From assembly GCA_943370595.1 (NCBI GenBank), contig CALRRO020000012.1:132756-196755 (forward strand): DNA of 64,000 nucleotides, read 5' to 3'. Positions 42,192 to 51,132 of this stretch are shown one piece after another; position 1 is the first letter of the stretch, and each line of letters starts with the position of its first letter. Below the pieces are notes generated by a model. That model was not told the DNA's origin and did not search any database. It saw only the letters and a program-made list of their open reading frames with translations. Source of the stretch: Piscinibacter sp943370595. Lineage in GTDB: Bacteria > Pseudomonadota > Gammaproteobacteria > Burkholderiales > Burkholderiaceae_C. Made by a program: the position numbers and the translations under genes.

Positions 42192-43292
42192 ATGTCAGGC
42201 AGCACCTTCGGCGAACTCTTCCGCGTCACCAACTTCGGCGAGTCGCATGGCCCGGCGATCGGTTGCGTGATCGACGGCTGCCCGCCCGGGATGGAACTGT
42301 CCGAGGCCGACATCCAGCCCGAACTCGACCGCCGCCGCCCCGGCACCAGCCGCCATGTGACGCAGCGCAACGAGCCCGATGCGGTGGAGATCCTCTCCGG
42401 CGTCTACGAGGGCAAGACCACCGGCACGCCGATCTGCCTGCTGATCCGCAACACCGACCAGCGCAGCAAGGACTACGGCAACATCGTCCAGACCTTCCGT
42501 CCGGGCCACGCCGACTACACCTACTTCGAGAAGTACGGCCTGCGCGACCCGCGCGGTGGCGGGCGTTCTTCGGCACGGTTGACGGCGCCGATGGTCGGTG
42601 CCGGCGCGGTGGCACGCAAGTGGCTGAAGCAGCAGTACGGCATCTGCTTCGTCGGCCACATGACGCAGCTCGGCGAGATCGCCATTCCCTTCGAGGGCGA
42701 GCAGCACATCCCCGACAACCCCTTCTTCGCGGCCAACGCCAGCGACATCGCGCGCCTCGAGGCCTACATGGACGAGTTGCGCAAGGCCGGCGACAGCTGC
42801 GGCGCGCGCATCACGGTGGCGGCCCGCAACGTGCCGGTCGGTCTGGGCGAGCCGCTGTTCGACAAGTTGGATGCCGACATCGCCTACGCGATGATGGGCA
42901 TCAACGCCGTCAAGGGCGTCGAGATCGGCGCCGGTTTCGCCAGCGTTGCCCAGCTCGGCACGCAGCACGGCGACGAGCTGACGCCGCAAGGTTTCGCCAG
43001 CAACAACGCCGGCGGCGTGCTCGGTGGCATCTCCACCGGGCAGGACATCACCGTCAGCATCGCGATCAAGCCGACCAGCTCGATCCGCAGCCCGAAGCGC
43101 TCGATCGACCTGAACGGCCAGCCGGCGACGGTGGAAACCTTCGGCCGCCACGACCCCTGCGTCGGCATCCGCGCCACGCCCATCGCCGAGGCGATGCTGG
43201 CGCTGGTGCTGATGGACCATGCGCTGCGGCACCGCGCCCAGTGCGGCGACGTGCGAGCCACGCTCGCGCCCATCCCTGGCCGCATCGCCTGA
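42192..43292 (+). CDS. aroC: chorismate synthase
   Basis: 366 residues. Makes chorismate from EPSP with reduced FMN, the last shared step to aromatic amino acids. Signatures: GESHGPAIGCVIDGCPPG (N-terminal), RPGHADYTYFEKYGLRDPRGGGRSSAR (FMN/phosphate region; landmarks RPGHADYTY and GGGRSSAR), and RHDPCVGIRATPIAEAM near the end. Standard length and start, without a Shine-Dalgarno. Confidence 0.98.
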   Translation: MSGSTFGELFRVTNFGESHGPAIGCVIDGCPPGMELSEADIQPELDRRRPGTSRHVTQRNEPDAVEILSGVYEGKTTGTPICLLIRNTDQRSKDYGNIVQTFRPGHADYTYFEKYGLRDPRGGGRSSARLTAPMVGAGAVARKWLKQQYGICFVGHMTQLGEIAIPFEGEQHIPDNPFFAANASDIARLEAYMDELRKAGDSCGARITVAARNVPVGLGEPLFDKLDADIAYAMMGINAVKGVEIGAGFASVAQLGTQHGDELTPQGFASNNAGGVLGGISTGQDITVSIAIKPTSSIRSPKRSIDLNGQPATVETFGRHDPCVGIRATPIAEAMLALVLMDHALRHRAQCGDVRATLAPIPGRIA

Positions 43293-43352
43293 TCGGGCGT
43301 CCCCGCTTTCCGCCACGCGCGGAAATGGCGGCTTGATACAGGTCAGTTCCGC

Positions 43353-43380
43353 TCAAGCTTCGGCGCTCAGTTGCCGAAAA
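43353..43380 (+). promoter_or_regulatory. sigma-28 (FliA)-like promoter of chemoreceptor gene
   Basis: TCAAGCTT-N12-GCCGAAAA, near the flagellar consensus TAAAGTTT-N11-GCCGATAA. It is 73 nt before the chemoreceptor ATG. Confidence 0.5.
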
Positions 43381-43399
43381 TGAGCTTCAACGTCATTCT

Positions 43400-43417
43400 T
43401 TGATCATTAGTGATCAA
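43400..43417. repeat. perfect inverted repeat in chemoreceptor 5' region
   Basis: TTGATCA-TTAG-TGATCAA, a 7-bp inverted repeat between the sigma-28-like promoter and the start codon. A possible operator or mRNA hairpin; no protein is assigned to it. Confidence 0.45.
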
Positions 43418-43453
43418 GGTGGGCGTCATCTCAAAGGAACTTCTATTCGCCCC

Positions 43454-45427
43454 ATGGACTACGCAGAAACGACGACTACGAGTGATCGCCGCGCCGGCTC
43501 CAGCGGCCTGATCGAGTTCTTCAGACATCACGGCGCTTGGGCGCCGGGCGTCCGGCTGTTCCGCCGCACCCAGTTCCGCTCCAAGGCATTGATCATCCTC
43601 GCGGTGATGGTCCTTCCGGTGCTGCTGCTGGGCTGGAACTACTTCAAGGACAAGGCGGCGGCCATCGAGTTCACCGCCAAGGAACTCGAGGGGGTCGACT
43701 ACGCCCGCGAGGTGCTGCCCCTCCTGACGCTGGCACAGCAGCAGCGCGCGCTCGCGGCGCGCGGCCAGGTCGCACACGGAGATGCCGCCGGGCTGGCCAA
43801 GGTCGACGAGGACTACGCCAAGCAGTTGCGCGTGGTCGAGCAGCTCGATGGCCGGCTGGGTGCTGCGTTGGGCACGACGCCCTTGCTGTCCGCGCTGAAG
43901 GGCATCAACCCCGCGGTCGCCAGCGGCGACTGGGCCAGGACGGACGAGCACTTCACGCAGCGTGTCGAAGCCGTCACGGCGCTGCTCACGCAAGCCGCAG
44001 ACGGCTCCAACCTCACGCTCGACCCGGACCTCGACACCTACTACCTGATGGATGCGGCGATGGCCGGCCTGCCGATGGTCATCGAGGCGACGTCGCGTCT
44101 GCGCGATGCCGGGCGGGCGATCGCGCTCGGCCTGCCGGCCTCCGAGGCCGTGTTGCTCGGCATGACACGTTCCGAGGCGCTCGGCGACTTCGGCGACGAG
44201 CGCTGGGCCGCAGGCATGCCCAAGGTCTACGGCCTGCATCCGGAACTTCGCGGCGAGCTGCGCGATGAAGAGGCGCGCAAGAAGCTGCATGCCTTCCACG
44301 AACTGGTCGGGGCTCGCAAGGCAGACGATCGCCAGCTGGCCGAGGCGGCCACGGTGGTCGAGGAACTGCAAGGCGTTCAGTTGCGCACCCTCGACCAGCT
44401 GGACATGCTGCTGAAGCAGCGCCAGGCCGGGCTGTCGCAGCAGCGTGCGTGGGTGGCTGGATTCGTGGCTCTGGCGCTGTTCACGGCTGCGTACCTGTTC
44501 TACTCCTTCTACCTCGTCACCCACGGCGGCCTGCGCGAGGTGCAGAAGCACCTGGAAGCGATGACCGCCGGCGACCTGACCACCCATCCGCGCCCCTGGG
44601 GCAACGACGAGGCGGCCCGCCTGATGGGATCGCTGGCCGACATGCAGCACTCGCTGCGCGGCATCGTCGGCAAGGTGCGTGGCTCGTCGGAAAGCATCGT
44701 GCACTCCACGGCGGAGATTTCCGACGGCGCGATGGACCTGTCCAGTCGCACCGAGCAGGCGGCGGCCAGCCTGCAGCAGTCGGCGGCGGCGATGGACCAG
44801 ATCTCGTCGACCGTGCGGGCAACCTCCGACCAGGCCCAGCAGGCGGCAGACATCGCCCGCGGCAATGCGTCCACCGCGGAGCGCGGCGGCGAGATCATCG
44901 GCGCCATGGTGACCACGATGGAAGGCATCCACGCCTCGTCGACCCGCATCGGCGACATCATCGGCGTGATCGACGGCATCGCCTTCCAGACCAACATCCT
45001 GGCGCTCAACGCCGCGGTCGAGGCAGCGCGTGCCGGCGAGGCCGGGCGTGGCTTTGCCGTCGTCGCCTCCGAGGTGCGCGCGCTGGCACAGCGCTCGGCC
45101 GAGGCGGCCAAGGAAATCAAGGGCCTGATCACCGAGAGCGTGGACCAGGTCGCCGGCGGCGCGAAGATCGTGCGCGATGCCGGTGCGACGATCGGCGAGA
45201 TCGTCAGTGCCGCGAAGGAGGTCAACCGCCTGCTGGCGGCGATCGCCAACGGCGCGAACGAACAGTCCACCGGCGTCAGCCAGACCACCCAGGCGGTTCA
45301 GGACCTCGACGGCATGACCCAGCAGAACTCAGCGCTGGTCGAGGAGACTGCGGCCGCAGCCGCCTCACTGAAGGACCAGGCGGTGCGCCTCGCCGAGGAA
45401 GTGTCGCGCTTCAAGCTGCCGGCCTGA
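43454..45427 (+). CDS. methyl-accepting chemotaxis protein
   Basis: 657 residues. Cytoplasmic N-terminus of about 40 residues, TM1 at about 45-61, a long helical periplasmic domain (about 65-330, with TYYLMDAAMAGLPM typical of four-helix sensor modules), TM2 at about 333-354, HAMP, then an MCP signalling domain whose hairpin tip (about 504-550) reads IAFQTNILALNAAVEAARAG. No CheR-docking pentapeptide at the C-terminus (ends RFKLPA). A TTG-initiated extension is possible, but ATG 43454 (MDYAETTTTSD) is preferred. Ligand unknown. Confidence 0.92.
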   Translation: MDYAETTTTSDRRAGSSGLIEFFRHHGAWAPGVRLFRRTQFRSKALIILAVMVLPVLLLGWNYFKDKAAAIEFTAKELEGVDYAREVLPLLTLAQQQRALAARGQVAHGDAAGLAKVDEDYAKQLRVVEQLDGRLGAALGTTPLLSALKGINPAVASGDWARTDEHFTQRVEAVTALLTQAADGSNLTLDPDLDTYYLMDAAMAGLPMVIEATSRLRDAGRAIALGLPASEAVLLGMTRSEALGDFGDERWAAGMPKVYGLHPELRGELRDEEARKKLHAFHELVGARKADDRQLAEAATVVEELQGVQLRTLDQLDMLLKQRQAGLSQQRAWVAGFVALALFTAAYLFYSFYLVTHGGLREVQKHLEAMTAGDLTTHPRPWGNDEAARLMGSLADMQHSLRGIVGKVRGSSESIVHSTAEISDGAMDLSSRTEQAAASLQQSAAAMDQISSTVRATSDQAQQAADIARGNASTAERGGEIIGAMVTTMEGIHASSTRIGDIIGVIDGIAFQTNILALNAAVEAARAGEAGRGFAVVASEVRALAQRSAEAAKEIKGLITESVDQVAGGAKIVRDAGATIGEIVSAAKEVNRLLAAIANGANEQSTGVSQTTQAVQDLDGMTQQNSALVEETAAAAASLKDQAVRLAEEVSRFKLPA

Positions 45428-45429
45428 CG

Positions 45430-45500
45430 GTTCGTCCCGCGGCGCCGCCCGTTCGTCCGACGGCGGCGCAGTCTGTCGCCTTGACCCCGCAGCCTGTCGC
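45430..45500 (+). repeat. two pairs of direct repeats with 21-bp period
   Basis: GTTCGTCC occurs at 45430 and 45451; GCAGYCTGTCGC occurs at 45468 and 45489. Both pairs have a 21-bp (two helical turn) period and lie in the 148-bp gap before the RND genes, just upstream of a weak -10. They may be an activator-binding array. Confidence 0.5.
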
Positions 45501-45530
45501 ATGCGGGATGGAGAAATCGCCCCACGTTCC

Positions 45531-45536
45531 TAGACT
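45531..45536 (+). promoter_or_regulatory. possible -10 of RND efflux operon
   Basis: TAGACT, with no -35 match 17 nt upstream; the direct repeats would lie at about -43 to -75, fitting activator-dependent transcription. Confidence 0.35.
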
Positions 45537-45575
45537 GGCCGCGCTTCACGAGAGCGAACCAGGGAGGAACATGAC

Positions 45576-46727
45576 ATGCGCAAGGCGATCTGGCTGGGCG
45601 GGGCGGGCTTGTTGGTGGTGGCTGCGGCGCTGGGCGCCGCGAAGATCGGCGGCCTGAGCGGCCCCGCGAAGGAAACCAAGGCGGCCGAGCCGACGCTCGA
45701 GTTCACCGCCCGCGAGGTGGTGCAGCCGCAGCCGGCCAGCCTGCCGCTGCGCCTGACCTTCTCCGGCCCGCTGGTCGCGCCCCAGAGCGCCGTGCTGCGC
45801 GCCAAGGCCACCGGCACGCTGCTGTCGCTGTCGGTCGGCGAGGGCAGCCGGGTGCGTGCCGGGCAGGCCGTTGGCCAGATCGACCTGGCCGAGCTGGGCA
45901 ACCGCGTCGCCGAGCGCGCGGCCGCGGTGGAGTCGGCCCGCGCCCAGCACGCCCAGGCCGAACGGGTGCACGCGAACAACCAACGCCTGGCCGACCAGCA
46001 GTTCATCTCCCCGACCGCGCTCGACGCGTCGCGCTCCACGTTGGAGGCCGCCAAGGCCGGCCTCGACGCTGCCCAGGCCCAGCTGGCCATCGCCCGCCAG
46101 GGCCTGCGCGAGGGTGCGCTGGTCGCGCCGATCGCCGGGCTGGTCGCCAAGCGGCACGCGGTGCCGGGCGAGAAGCTGGCGATGGAGCAGCCGGTGCTGA
46201 CCATCGTCGACCTGGCGGCGCTGGAACTGGCCGGCAGTGTCGGCACGCACGAAGTGGCCTTGCTGTCGCCCGGGCTGCCGGTGCAGTTGCGCGTCGAAGG
46301 GGTGGACGAGCCGGTCGAGGGCCGGCTCGAGCGCATCGCGCCGGCGGCCGAGGCGGGCACGCGCTCGATCGGTGTGACGGTGGGTGTCGCCAACCCGAAG
46401 GAGCGGCTGCGCGCCGGCCAGTACGCGGTGGCCTCGGTGACGCTGCCCGACCCGGTGCAGCGGCTGACCTTGCCCTTGTCGGCCATCGTGGGTGGCACAG
46501 GTGCCGCGCAGGTCTGGGTGATCGAGGGTGGCGTGCTGGCGCGCCGCGCGGTCACGCTGGGTCGGCGCGACGAGGCGCAGGGCCGCGTCGAGGTGGTTTC
46601 CGGCCTGGCGCCGGGCGCGCAGGTGCTGGCCGCGCGCTTCGACAGCCTGCGCGAGGGCAGCAAGGCCGCGGTGGTGGCGCGTTCCGCCGCGGTGGCCTCG
46701 GCCGCCTCGTCCACCGTGCTGCGCTGA
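45576..46727 (+). CDS. RND efflux periplasmic adaptor subunit
   Basis: 383 residues of the HlyD/AcrA adaptor family. An N-terminal hydrophobic anchor or signal (AIWLGGAGLLVVAAALGAA) has no lipobox cysteine. Lipoyl half-motifs are at ATGTLLSLSVGEGSRVRAGQ and REGALVAPIAGLVAKRHAVPG, separated by a coiled-coil hairpin of about 75 residues. It connects the following inner-membrane pump to an outer-membrane channel that is not encoded here. GGAGG 8 nt before ATG 45576. No adjacent TetR/MarR-type regulator. Confidence 0.9.
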   Translation: MRKAIWLGGAGLLVVAAALGAAKIGGLSGPAKETKAAEPTLEFTAREVVQPQPASLPLRLTFSGPLVAPQSAVLRAKATGTLLSLSVGEGSRVRAGQAVGQIDLAELGNRVAERAAAVESARAQHAQAERVHANNQRLADQQFISPTALDASRSTLEAAKAGLDAAQAQLAIARQGLREGALVAPIAGLVAKRHAVPGEKLAMEQPVLTIVDLAALELAGSVGTHEVALLSPGLPVQLRVEGVDEPVEGRLERIAPAAEAGTRSIGVTVGVANPKERLRAGQYAVASVTLPDPVQRLTLPLSAIVGGTGAAQVWVIEGGVLARRAVTLGRRDEAQGRVEVVSGLAPGAQVLAARFDSLREGSKAAVVARSAAVASAASSTVLR

Positions 46728-46737
46728 GGAGCCGGCC

Positions 46738-49700
46738 ATGTGGATCACGAGAGTCTCGATCGGAAACCCGGTGTTCGCGACCATGGTCATGGTCGCGCTG
46801 TGCGTGCTCGGGCTGTTCTCCTACGCGCGGCTGGGCGTCGAGCAGATGCCCGACGTGCAGCCGCCGGTGGCCTTCATCGACGTGGCCTACCCCGGCGCCT
46901 CGCCCGAGGCGGTGGAGCGCGAGGTCACCAAGCTGGTCGAGGAGGGGCTGAACAGCATCGCCGGCATCAAGCGCATCACTTCGCGCAGCTTCGAAGGCCG
47001 CAGCCAGACCAGCGTCGAGTTCACGCTCAACGCCGACATGGCCCGCGCGATGCAGGACGTGCGCGACCGCATCGCGGTGGTGCAGGGGGCGTTCCCGAAG
47101 GACGCCAAGCCGCCGACGGTGGCGCGCTTCAACAACGACAACAGCAGCCCGGTGGTGGTCAGCGCGCTGATCTCGCCGACGCGCAGCGCGCGCGAGCTGT
47201 CCATCCTCGCCGAGCAGGTGGTGGCGCGGCGGCTGCAGCGTGTGGAGGGCGTGGCGACGGTCGAAGTCTCCGGCCTGGCCAAGCGCGAGGTGCGCATCGA
47301 CCTCGACCCCGACCGCCTGCGCGCCTATGCCATCACGCCGGCGCAGGTGGCCGCCGGGCTGCGCGACGCCCATGCCGACCAGCCGGTCGGCCTGCTGTCG
47401 GACGCGACGCAGGATGCCATCCTGCGCGTCGAGGGGCGCGTGGCCGACCCTCGCCAGTTCGCCGACATGGTGGTCGCGCAACGCAACGGCCTGCCGCTTC
47501 GGCTGGCCGATGTCGGGCGCGTCGTCGAGCGCGAGCGCGAGGCCGACACGGTGGCGCGCATCAACGGCCAGCGCGCGGTCAACTTCAACGTCTTCAAGCA
47601 GCAGGACGCCAACGTCGTGGCCACCGGCGAGGCGATCAAGGCGGCGATGGACGAGGTGCGCAAGTCGCTGCCGCAGGACGTCGAGCTGCGCCTGGTCTAC
47701 GCCAACAGCGACTTCGTCAAGGGCTCGCTGGACGGCCTGCGCCACACGCTGATCGAAGGTGCACTGCTGACGGTGGCGATCGTCTTCCTGTTCCTGCACT
47801 CCTGGCGCAGCACCATCATCACCGGGCTGACGCTGCCGATCGCGGTGATCTCCAGTTTCATCGCCGTGCATGCCCTCGGCTTCACGCTGAACTTCATGAC
47901 GATGATGGCGCTGTCGCTGTGCATCGGCCTGCTGATCGACGACGCGATCGTGGTGCGCGAGAACATCGTGCGCCACGTGCACCTGGGCAAGGACCACTTC
48001 ACCGCGGCCCGCGAGGGCACCGAGGAGATCGGCCTCGCGGTGATGGCCACCACCTTCGCGATCTGCGCGGTGTTCGTGCCGGTCGCGTTCATGGGCGGCA
48101 TCGTCGGAAAGTTCTTCTACCCGTTCGGCATCACCGTCACCGTCGCCGTGCTGGTGTCGCTGTTCGTCAGCTTCACGCTCGACCCGATGCTGTCCAGCCG
48201 CTGGCCGGACCCGCCCGGTGCGCAGGCCCGCAAGATTCCCGGGGTCGCGCAGCTGATCCGCGCGGTCGACCACCTGATGGACGGGCTGCACACGGCCTAC
48301 GAACGGCTGATCCGCTGGGTGTTCGCGCGGCCGACGCGCAACCGCGCCATCGTGCTCGGCGTCGGCGCAGCCAGCTTCGTCGGTGCGCTGGCGCTGGCGC
48401 CGCTGGTCGGCAGCGAGTTCATCCCGCAGACCGACCAGGGCTTCACGCAGATCGCCATCCGCATGACGGTGGGCTCCAGCCTCGCGCGCAGCGACGAGAA
48501 GGTGCGTCAGGTGGAGGCCATCGTCGCTGCCTTCCCGGAGGTGAAGACGATCTCCACCAACGTCGGCGGGCAGGGCACCGGCCTCGCGGTCGGGCGCAAC
48601 CAGGCGTCGCTGAACATCGGCTTGGTCGACCGCCGCGAGCGCCAACGCACGCAGAAGCAGGTCGAGGACGCGATCCGTGCCGAGATCGCGCGCATCCCCG
48701 GCATCGAGGTCTCGGTCGGCTTCGACCGGCCGATCTACGTGGCCATACTCGGCAGCGACCCGCAGGCGCTGGCCACCGCGGCGAGCGACTTCGCCGAGAA
48801 GGTGAAGAAGATCCCCGGCATCGCCGACGTGGAACTCTCGGTCAAGCCGGGCCTGCCGGCCTACGCGGTGCGCCTGAAGCCCGGCGCGGTGCGCGAGCTC
48901 GGCCTGACCGCGCCGCAGATCGCGTCCAGCCTGCGTGCCTACGTCAACGGCGAGGTCGGCACCTACTGGACCACGCCCGACGGCGAGCAGGTCGAGGTGC
49001 TGCTGCGTCTGCCGGAAGCGCAGCGCGAACGCGTCGCACAGATGGGTTCGCTGCCGGTGGCCTTCGCGCGCGACGGCACGCCGATCTCGCTCGACGCGGT
49101 GGCCACCATCGAGCCGGTGCAGAACCCGGAGGTGATCCGCCGCCAGGACCTGCAGCGCCGCGAGGCGATCTTCGCCGGCGTGCAGGGCCGGCCGGCCGGC
49201 GACGTCGGCGCCGACGTGCAGAAGCTGGTCGATGCCACCACGCTGCCGCCGGGCCTGCGCTTCGACGTCGGCGGCGCCACGCGCGAGCAGCAGGAGGCCT
49301 TCGGCGCGATGCTCGGCGCGATGGCGCTGGCGGTGATCTTCATCTACATCGTGCTGGCCAGCCAGTTCGGCAGCTTCCTGCAGCCGGTGGCCATCATGGC
49401 CTCGCTGCCGCTGTCGCTGATCGGCGTGATGCTGGCGCTGCTGGCCTGGCGCAGCACGCTCAACGTGTTCTCGATGATCGGCCTGGTGATGCTGATGGGC
49501 CTGGTGACGAAGAACGCGATCCTGCTGGTCGACTTCGCCAACCGCGCGCTGAAGGACGGTGCGACGGTGGCCGACGCGCTGCTGCAGGCCGGGCTGATCC
49601 GCCTGCGGCCGATCGTGATGACCACCGCGGCGATGGTCTTCGGCATGCTGCCGCTGTCGCTGGCGCTGAACGACGGCGGCGAACTTCAGGCGCCGATGGG

Positions 49701-49857
49701 CCGCGCCATCATCGGCGGCGTGATCACCTCGACGCTGCTGACGCTGGTGGTGGTGCCGGTGCTGTGGAGCTACCTGGTCGGCTGGCAGCTCAGGCGGACA
49801 CGTGGATCACGTCCCGCACCAGCGGATAGATCTGGTTCTGCCATCGGCGCCCGCTGA
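46738..49857 (+). CDS. RND efflux pump, inner-membrane subunit
   Basis: 1039 residues, about 12 membrane helices. The N-terminus MWITRVSIGNPVFATMVMVA and the TM4 motif CIGLLIDDAIVVRENIVRHV (proton-relay Asp-Asp) are those of hydrophobe/amphiphile exporters (HAE1). A porter-domain repeat and the second TM half (GLVMLMGLVTKNAILLVDFAN) are complete. Substrate range cannot be judged. It starts 10 nt after the adaptor. The last 68 nt overlap the convergent PHA depolymerase gene, so its final 22 residues may be poorly conserved. Confidence 0.93.
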   Translation: MWITRVSIGNPVFATMVMVALCVLGLFSYARLGVEQMPDVQPPVAFIDVAYPGASPEAVEREVTKLVEEGLNSIAGIKRITSRSFEGRSQTSVEFTLNADMARAMQDVRDRIAVVQGAFPKDAKPPTVARFNNDNSSPVVVSALISPTRSARELSILAEQVVARRLQRVEGVATVEVSGLAKREVRIDLDPDRLRAYAITPAQVAAGLRDAHADQPVGLLSDATQDAILRVEGRVADPRQFADMVVAQRNGLPLRLADVGRVVEREREADTVARINGQRAVNFNVFKQQDANVVATGEAIKAAMDEVRKSLPQDVELRLVYANSDFVKGSLDGLRHTLIEGALLTVAIVFLFLHSWRSTIITGLTLPIAVISSFIAVHALGFTLNFMTMMALSLCIGLLIDDAIVVRENIVRHVHLGKDHFTAAREGTEEIGLAVMATTFAICAVFVPVAFMGGIVGKFFYPFGITVTVAVLVSLFVSFTLDPMLSSRWPDPPGAQARKIPGVAQLIRAVDHLMDGLHTAYERLIRWVFARPTRNRAIVLGVGAASFVGALALAPLVGSEFIPQTDQGFTQIAIRMTVGSSLARSDEKVRQVEAIVAAFPEVKTISTNVGGQGTGLAVGRNQASLNIGLVDRRERQRTQKQVEDAIRAEIARIPGIEVSVGFDRPIYVAILGSDPQALATAASDFAEKVKKIPGIADVELSVKPGLPAYAVRLKPGAVRELGLTAPQIASSLRAYVNGEVGTYWTTPDGEQVEVLLRLPEAQRERVAQMGSLPVAFARDGTPISLDAVATIEPVQNPEVIRRQDLQRREAIFAGVQGRPAGDVGADVQKLVDATTLPPGLRFDVGGATREQQEAFGAMLGAMALAVIFIYIVLASQFGSFLQPVAIMASLPLSLIGVMLALLAWRSTLNVFSMIGLVMLMGLVTKNAILLVDFANRALKDGATVADALLQAGLIRLRPIVMTTAAMVFGMLPLSLALNDGGELQAPMGRAIIGGVITSTLLTLVVVPVLWSYLVGWQLRRTRGSRPAPADRSGSAIGAR

Positions 49858-51004
49858 ACACGCCGTAGTGGCCGACGCCGGGCTGCACGTAGTGCGTGCG
49901 CAGGTAAGGCCGCAGCTTGCTGCACAGGTCCTGCGCGGCCAGCGTCTGGCCGACGGCGCAGATGTCGTCGCGCTCGCCTTCGATGGTGACCAGCGCGGTG
50001 CGACGGATCGCCGACGGATCGACCCGCCGGTCGCGGAACATCAGTTCGCCGCGCGGCAGGTCGTAGGTCTGGAAGACCCGCTGCACCGTCTCGAGGTAGA
50101 ACTCGGCCGGCAGGTCGGCCACCGCCATGTACTCCTCGTAGAACGTGCGCGTCGCCTCGGCCTTGTCGTGCTCCTGCTCGACCAGCGCGACGTAGTAGTC
50201 GCGGAAGGCGTTGACGTGGCGCTCCTTGTTCATGCTCATGAACGCGCTGAGCTGCACGAAGCCGGGGTAGACGCGCCGGCCGCCGCCGGCGAAGCGCCAG
50301 GGCACGCGGCTGATCAGGTTCTTCTCGAACCACTCGATGGGCTTGGTCATCGCGAGCTTGTTGACCGCGGTCGGCTCGACGCGGCAGTCGATCGGGCCGG
50401 CCATCAGCGTCAGGCTGGCCGGCGTGGCGGGGTGTTCGTCTTCGGACATCAGCGCGGTGGCGGCCAGCGCCGCCACGCAGGGCTGGCAGATCGCCATCAG
50501 GTGCGTGCCGGGGCCGATCGCGGCGAGGAACTGCATCACGTGCTCGATGTACTCGTCCAGCCCGAAGCGGCCTTCGGACAGCGGCACGTCGCGTGCGTTC
50601 AGCCAGTCGGTGATGTAGACGTCGTGGTCCTGCAGCACGGTGCGCACGGTGTCGCGCAGCAGGGTCGCGAAGTGGCCCGACATCGGCGCGACGATCAGAA
50701 CGCGCGGCTGCGGCGGCGCCCCGGTCTTGACGAAGCGGCGCAGCGTGCCGAAAGGCGCGTGCTGCACTTCCTCCTCGGTCACCTCCCAGTCGCGCCCCTG
50801 GCCGCGCACGCTGCGGATGCCCCAGTCGGGCCGGCGGTGCGTCACCTCGGCCAGGCGCATCACCTCGCAGGCCGCGGCCATCTGGCGCTGCGGCGGGTGG
50901 CCGCCCAGGCCGAGGCTGTCGTCCAGCAGCATCGGCACGGCGGCGCGGGCCATGGTGCGCAGCGGCCACATCACATCGGCATGGGTCTGGTAGGCGTGGT
51001 ACAT
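49790..51004 (-). CDS. phaZ: intracellular polyhydroxyalkanoate depolymerase
   Basis: 404 residues from ATG 51004 (MYHAYQTHADVMWPLR). The family is the intracellular PHB depolymerases of the Ralstonia PhaZ1 type, whose nucleophile is a cysteine; the candidate is C173 or C176 in HLMAICQPCVAALA. Other conserved parts are VLIVAPMSGHFATLLRDTVR and GVGHYGVFSGRRWQ (catalytic His). It mobilises stored polyhydroxybutyrate. GGGAGA upstream supports the start; a longer start at 51046 does not have one. It is monocistronic. Confidence 0.92.
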   Translation of the reverse strand: MYHAYQTHADVMWPLRTMARAAVPMLLDDSLGLGGHPPQRQMAAACEVMRLAEVTHRRPDWGIRSVRGQGRDWEVTEEEVQHAPFGTLRRFVKTGAPPQPRVLIVAPMSGHFATLLRDTVRTVLQDHDVYITDWLNARDVPLSEGRFGLDEYIEHVMQFLAAIGPGTHLMAICQPCVAALAATALMSEDEHPATPASLTLMAGPIDCRVEPTAVNKLAMTKPIEWFEKNLISRVPWRFAGGGRRVYPGFVQLSAFMSMNKERHVNAFRDYYVALVEQEHDKAEATRTFYEEYMAVADLPAEFYLETVQRVFQTYDLPRGELMFRDRRVDPSAIRRTALVTIEGERDDICAVGQTLAAQDLCSKLRPYLRTHYVQPGVGHYGVFSGRRWQNQIYPLVRDVIHVSA

Positions 51005-51132
51005 CAAGCGGGTCTCCCGTGGCCGTGTCGGGTGCCAGGTGAGCAACTAACGCGCCAAGCTGCAAGGTTCACCGCGCCCGTGGCATGTGGATTGCTCGCG
51101 TTCGGTGCACCTCCGTCGACCAGGCCACCACC

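Noticed and set aside
43307..43325. aroC terminator hairpin TTTCCGC/GCGGAAA
   Set aside because: Perfect 7-bp stem but no T tract follows, so not called a terminator.
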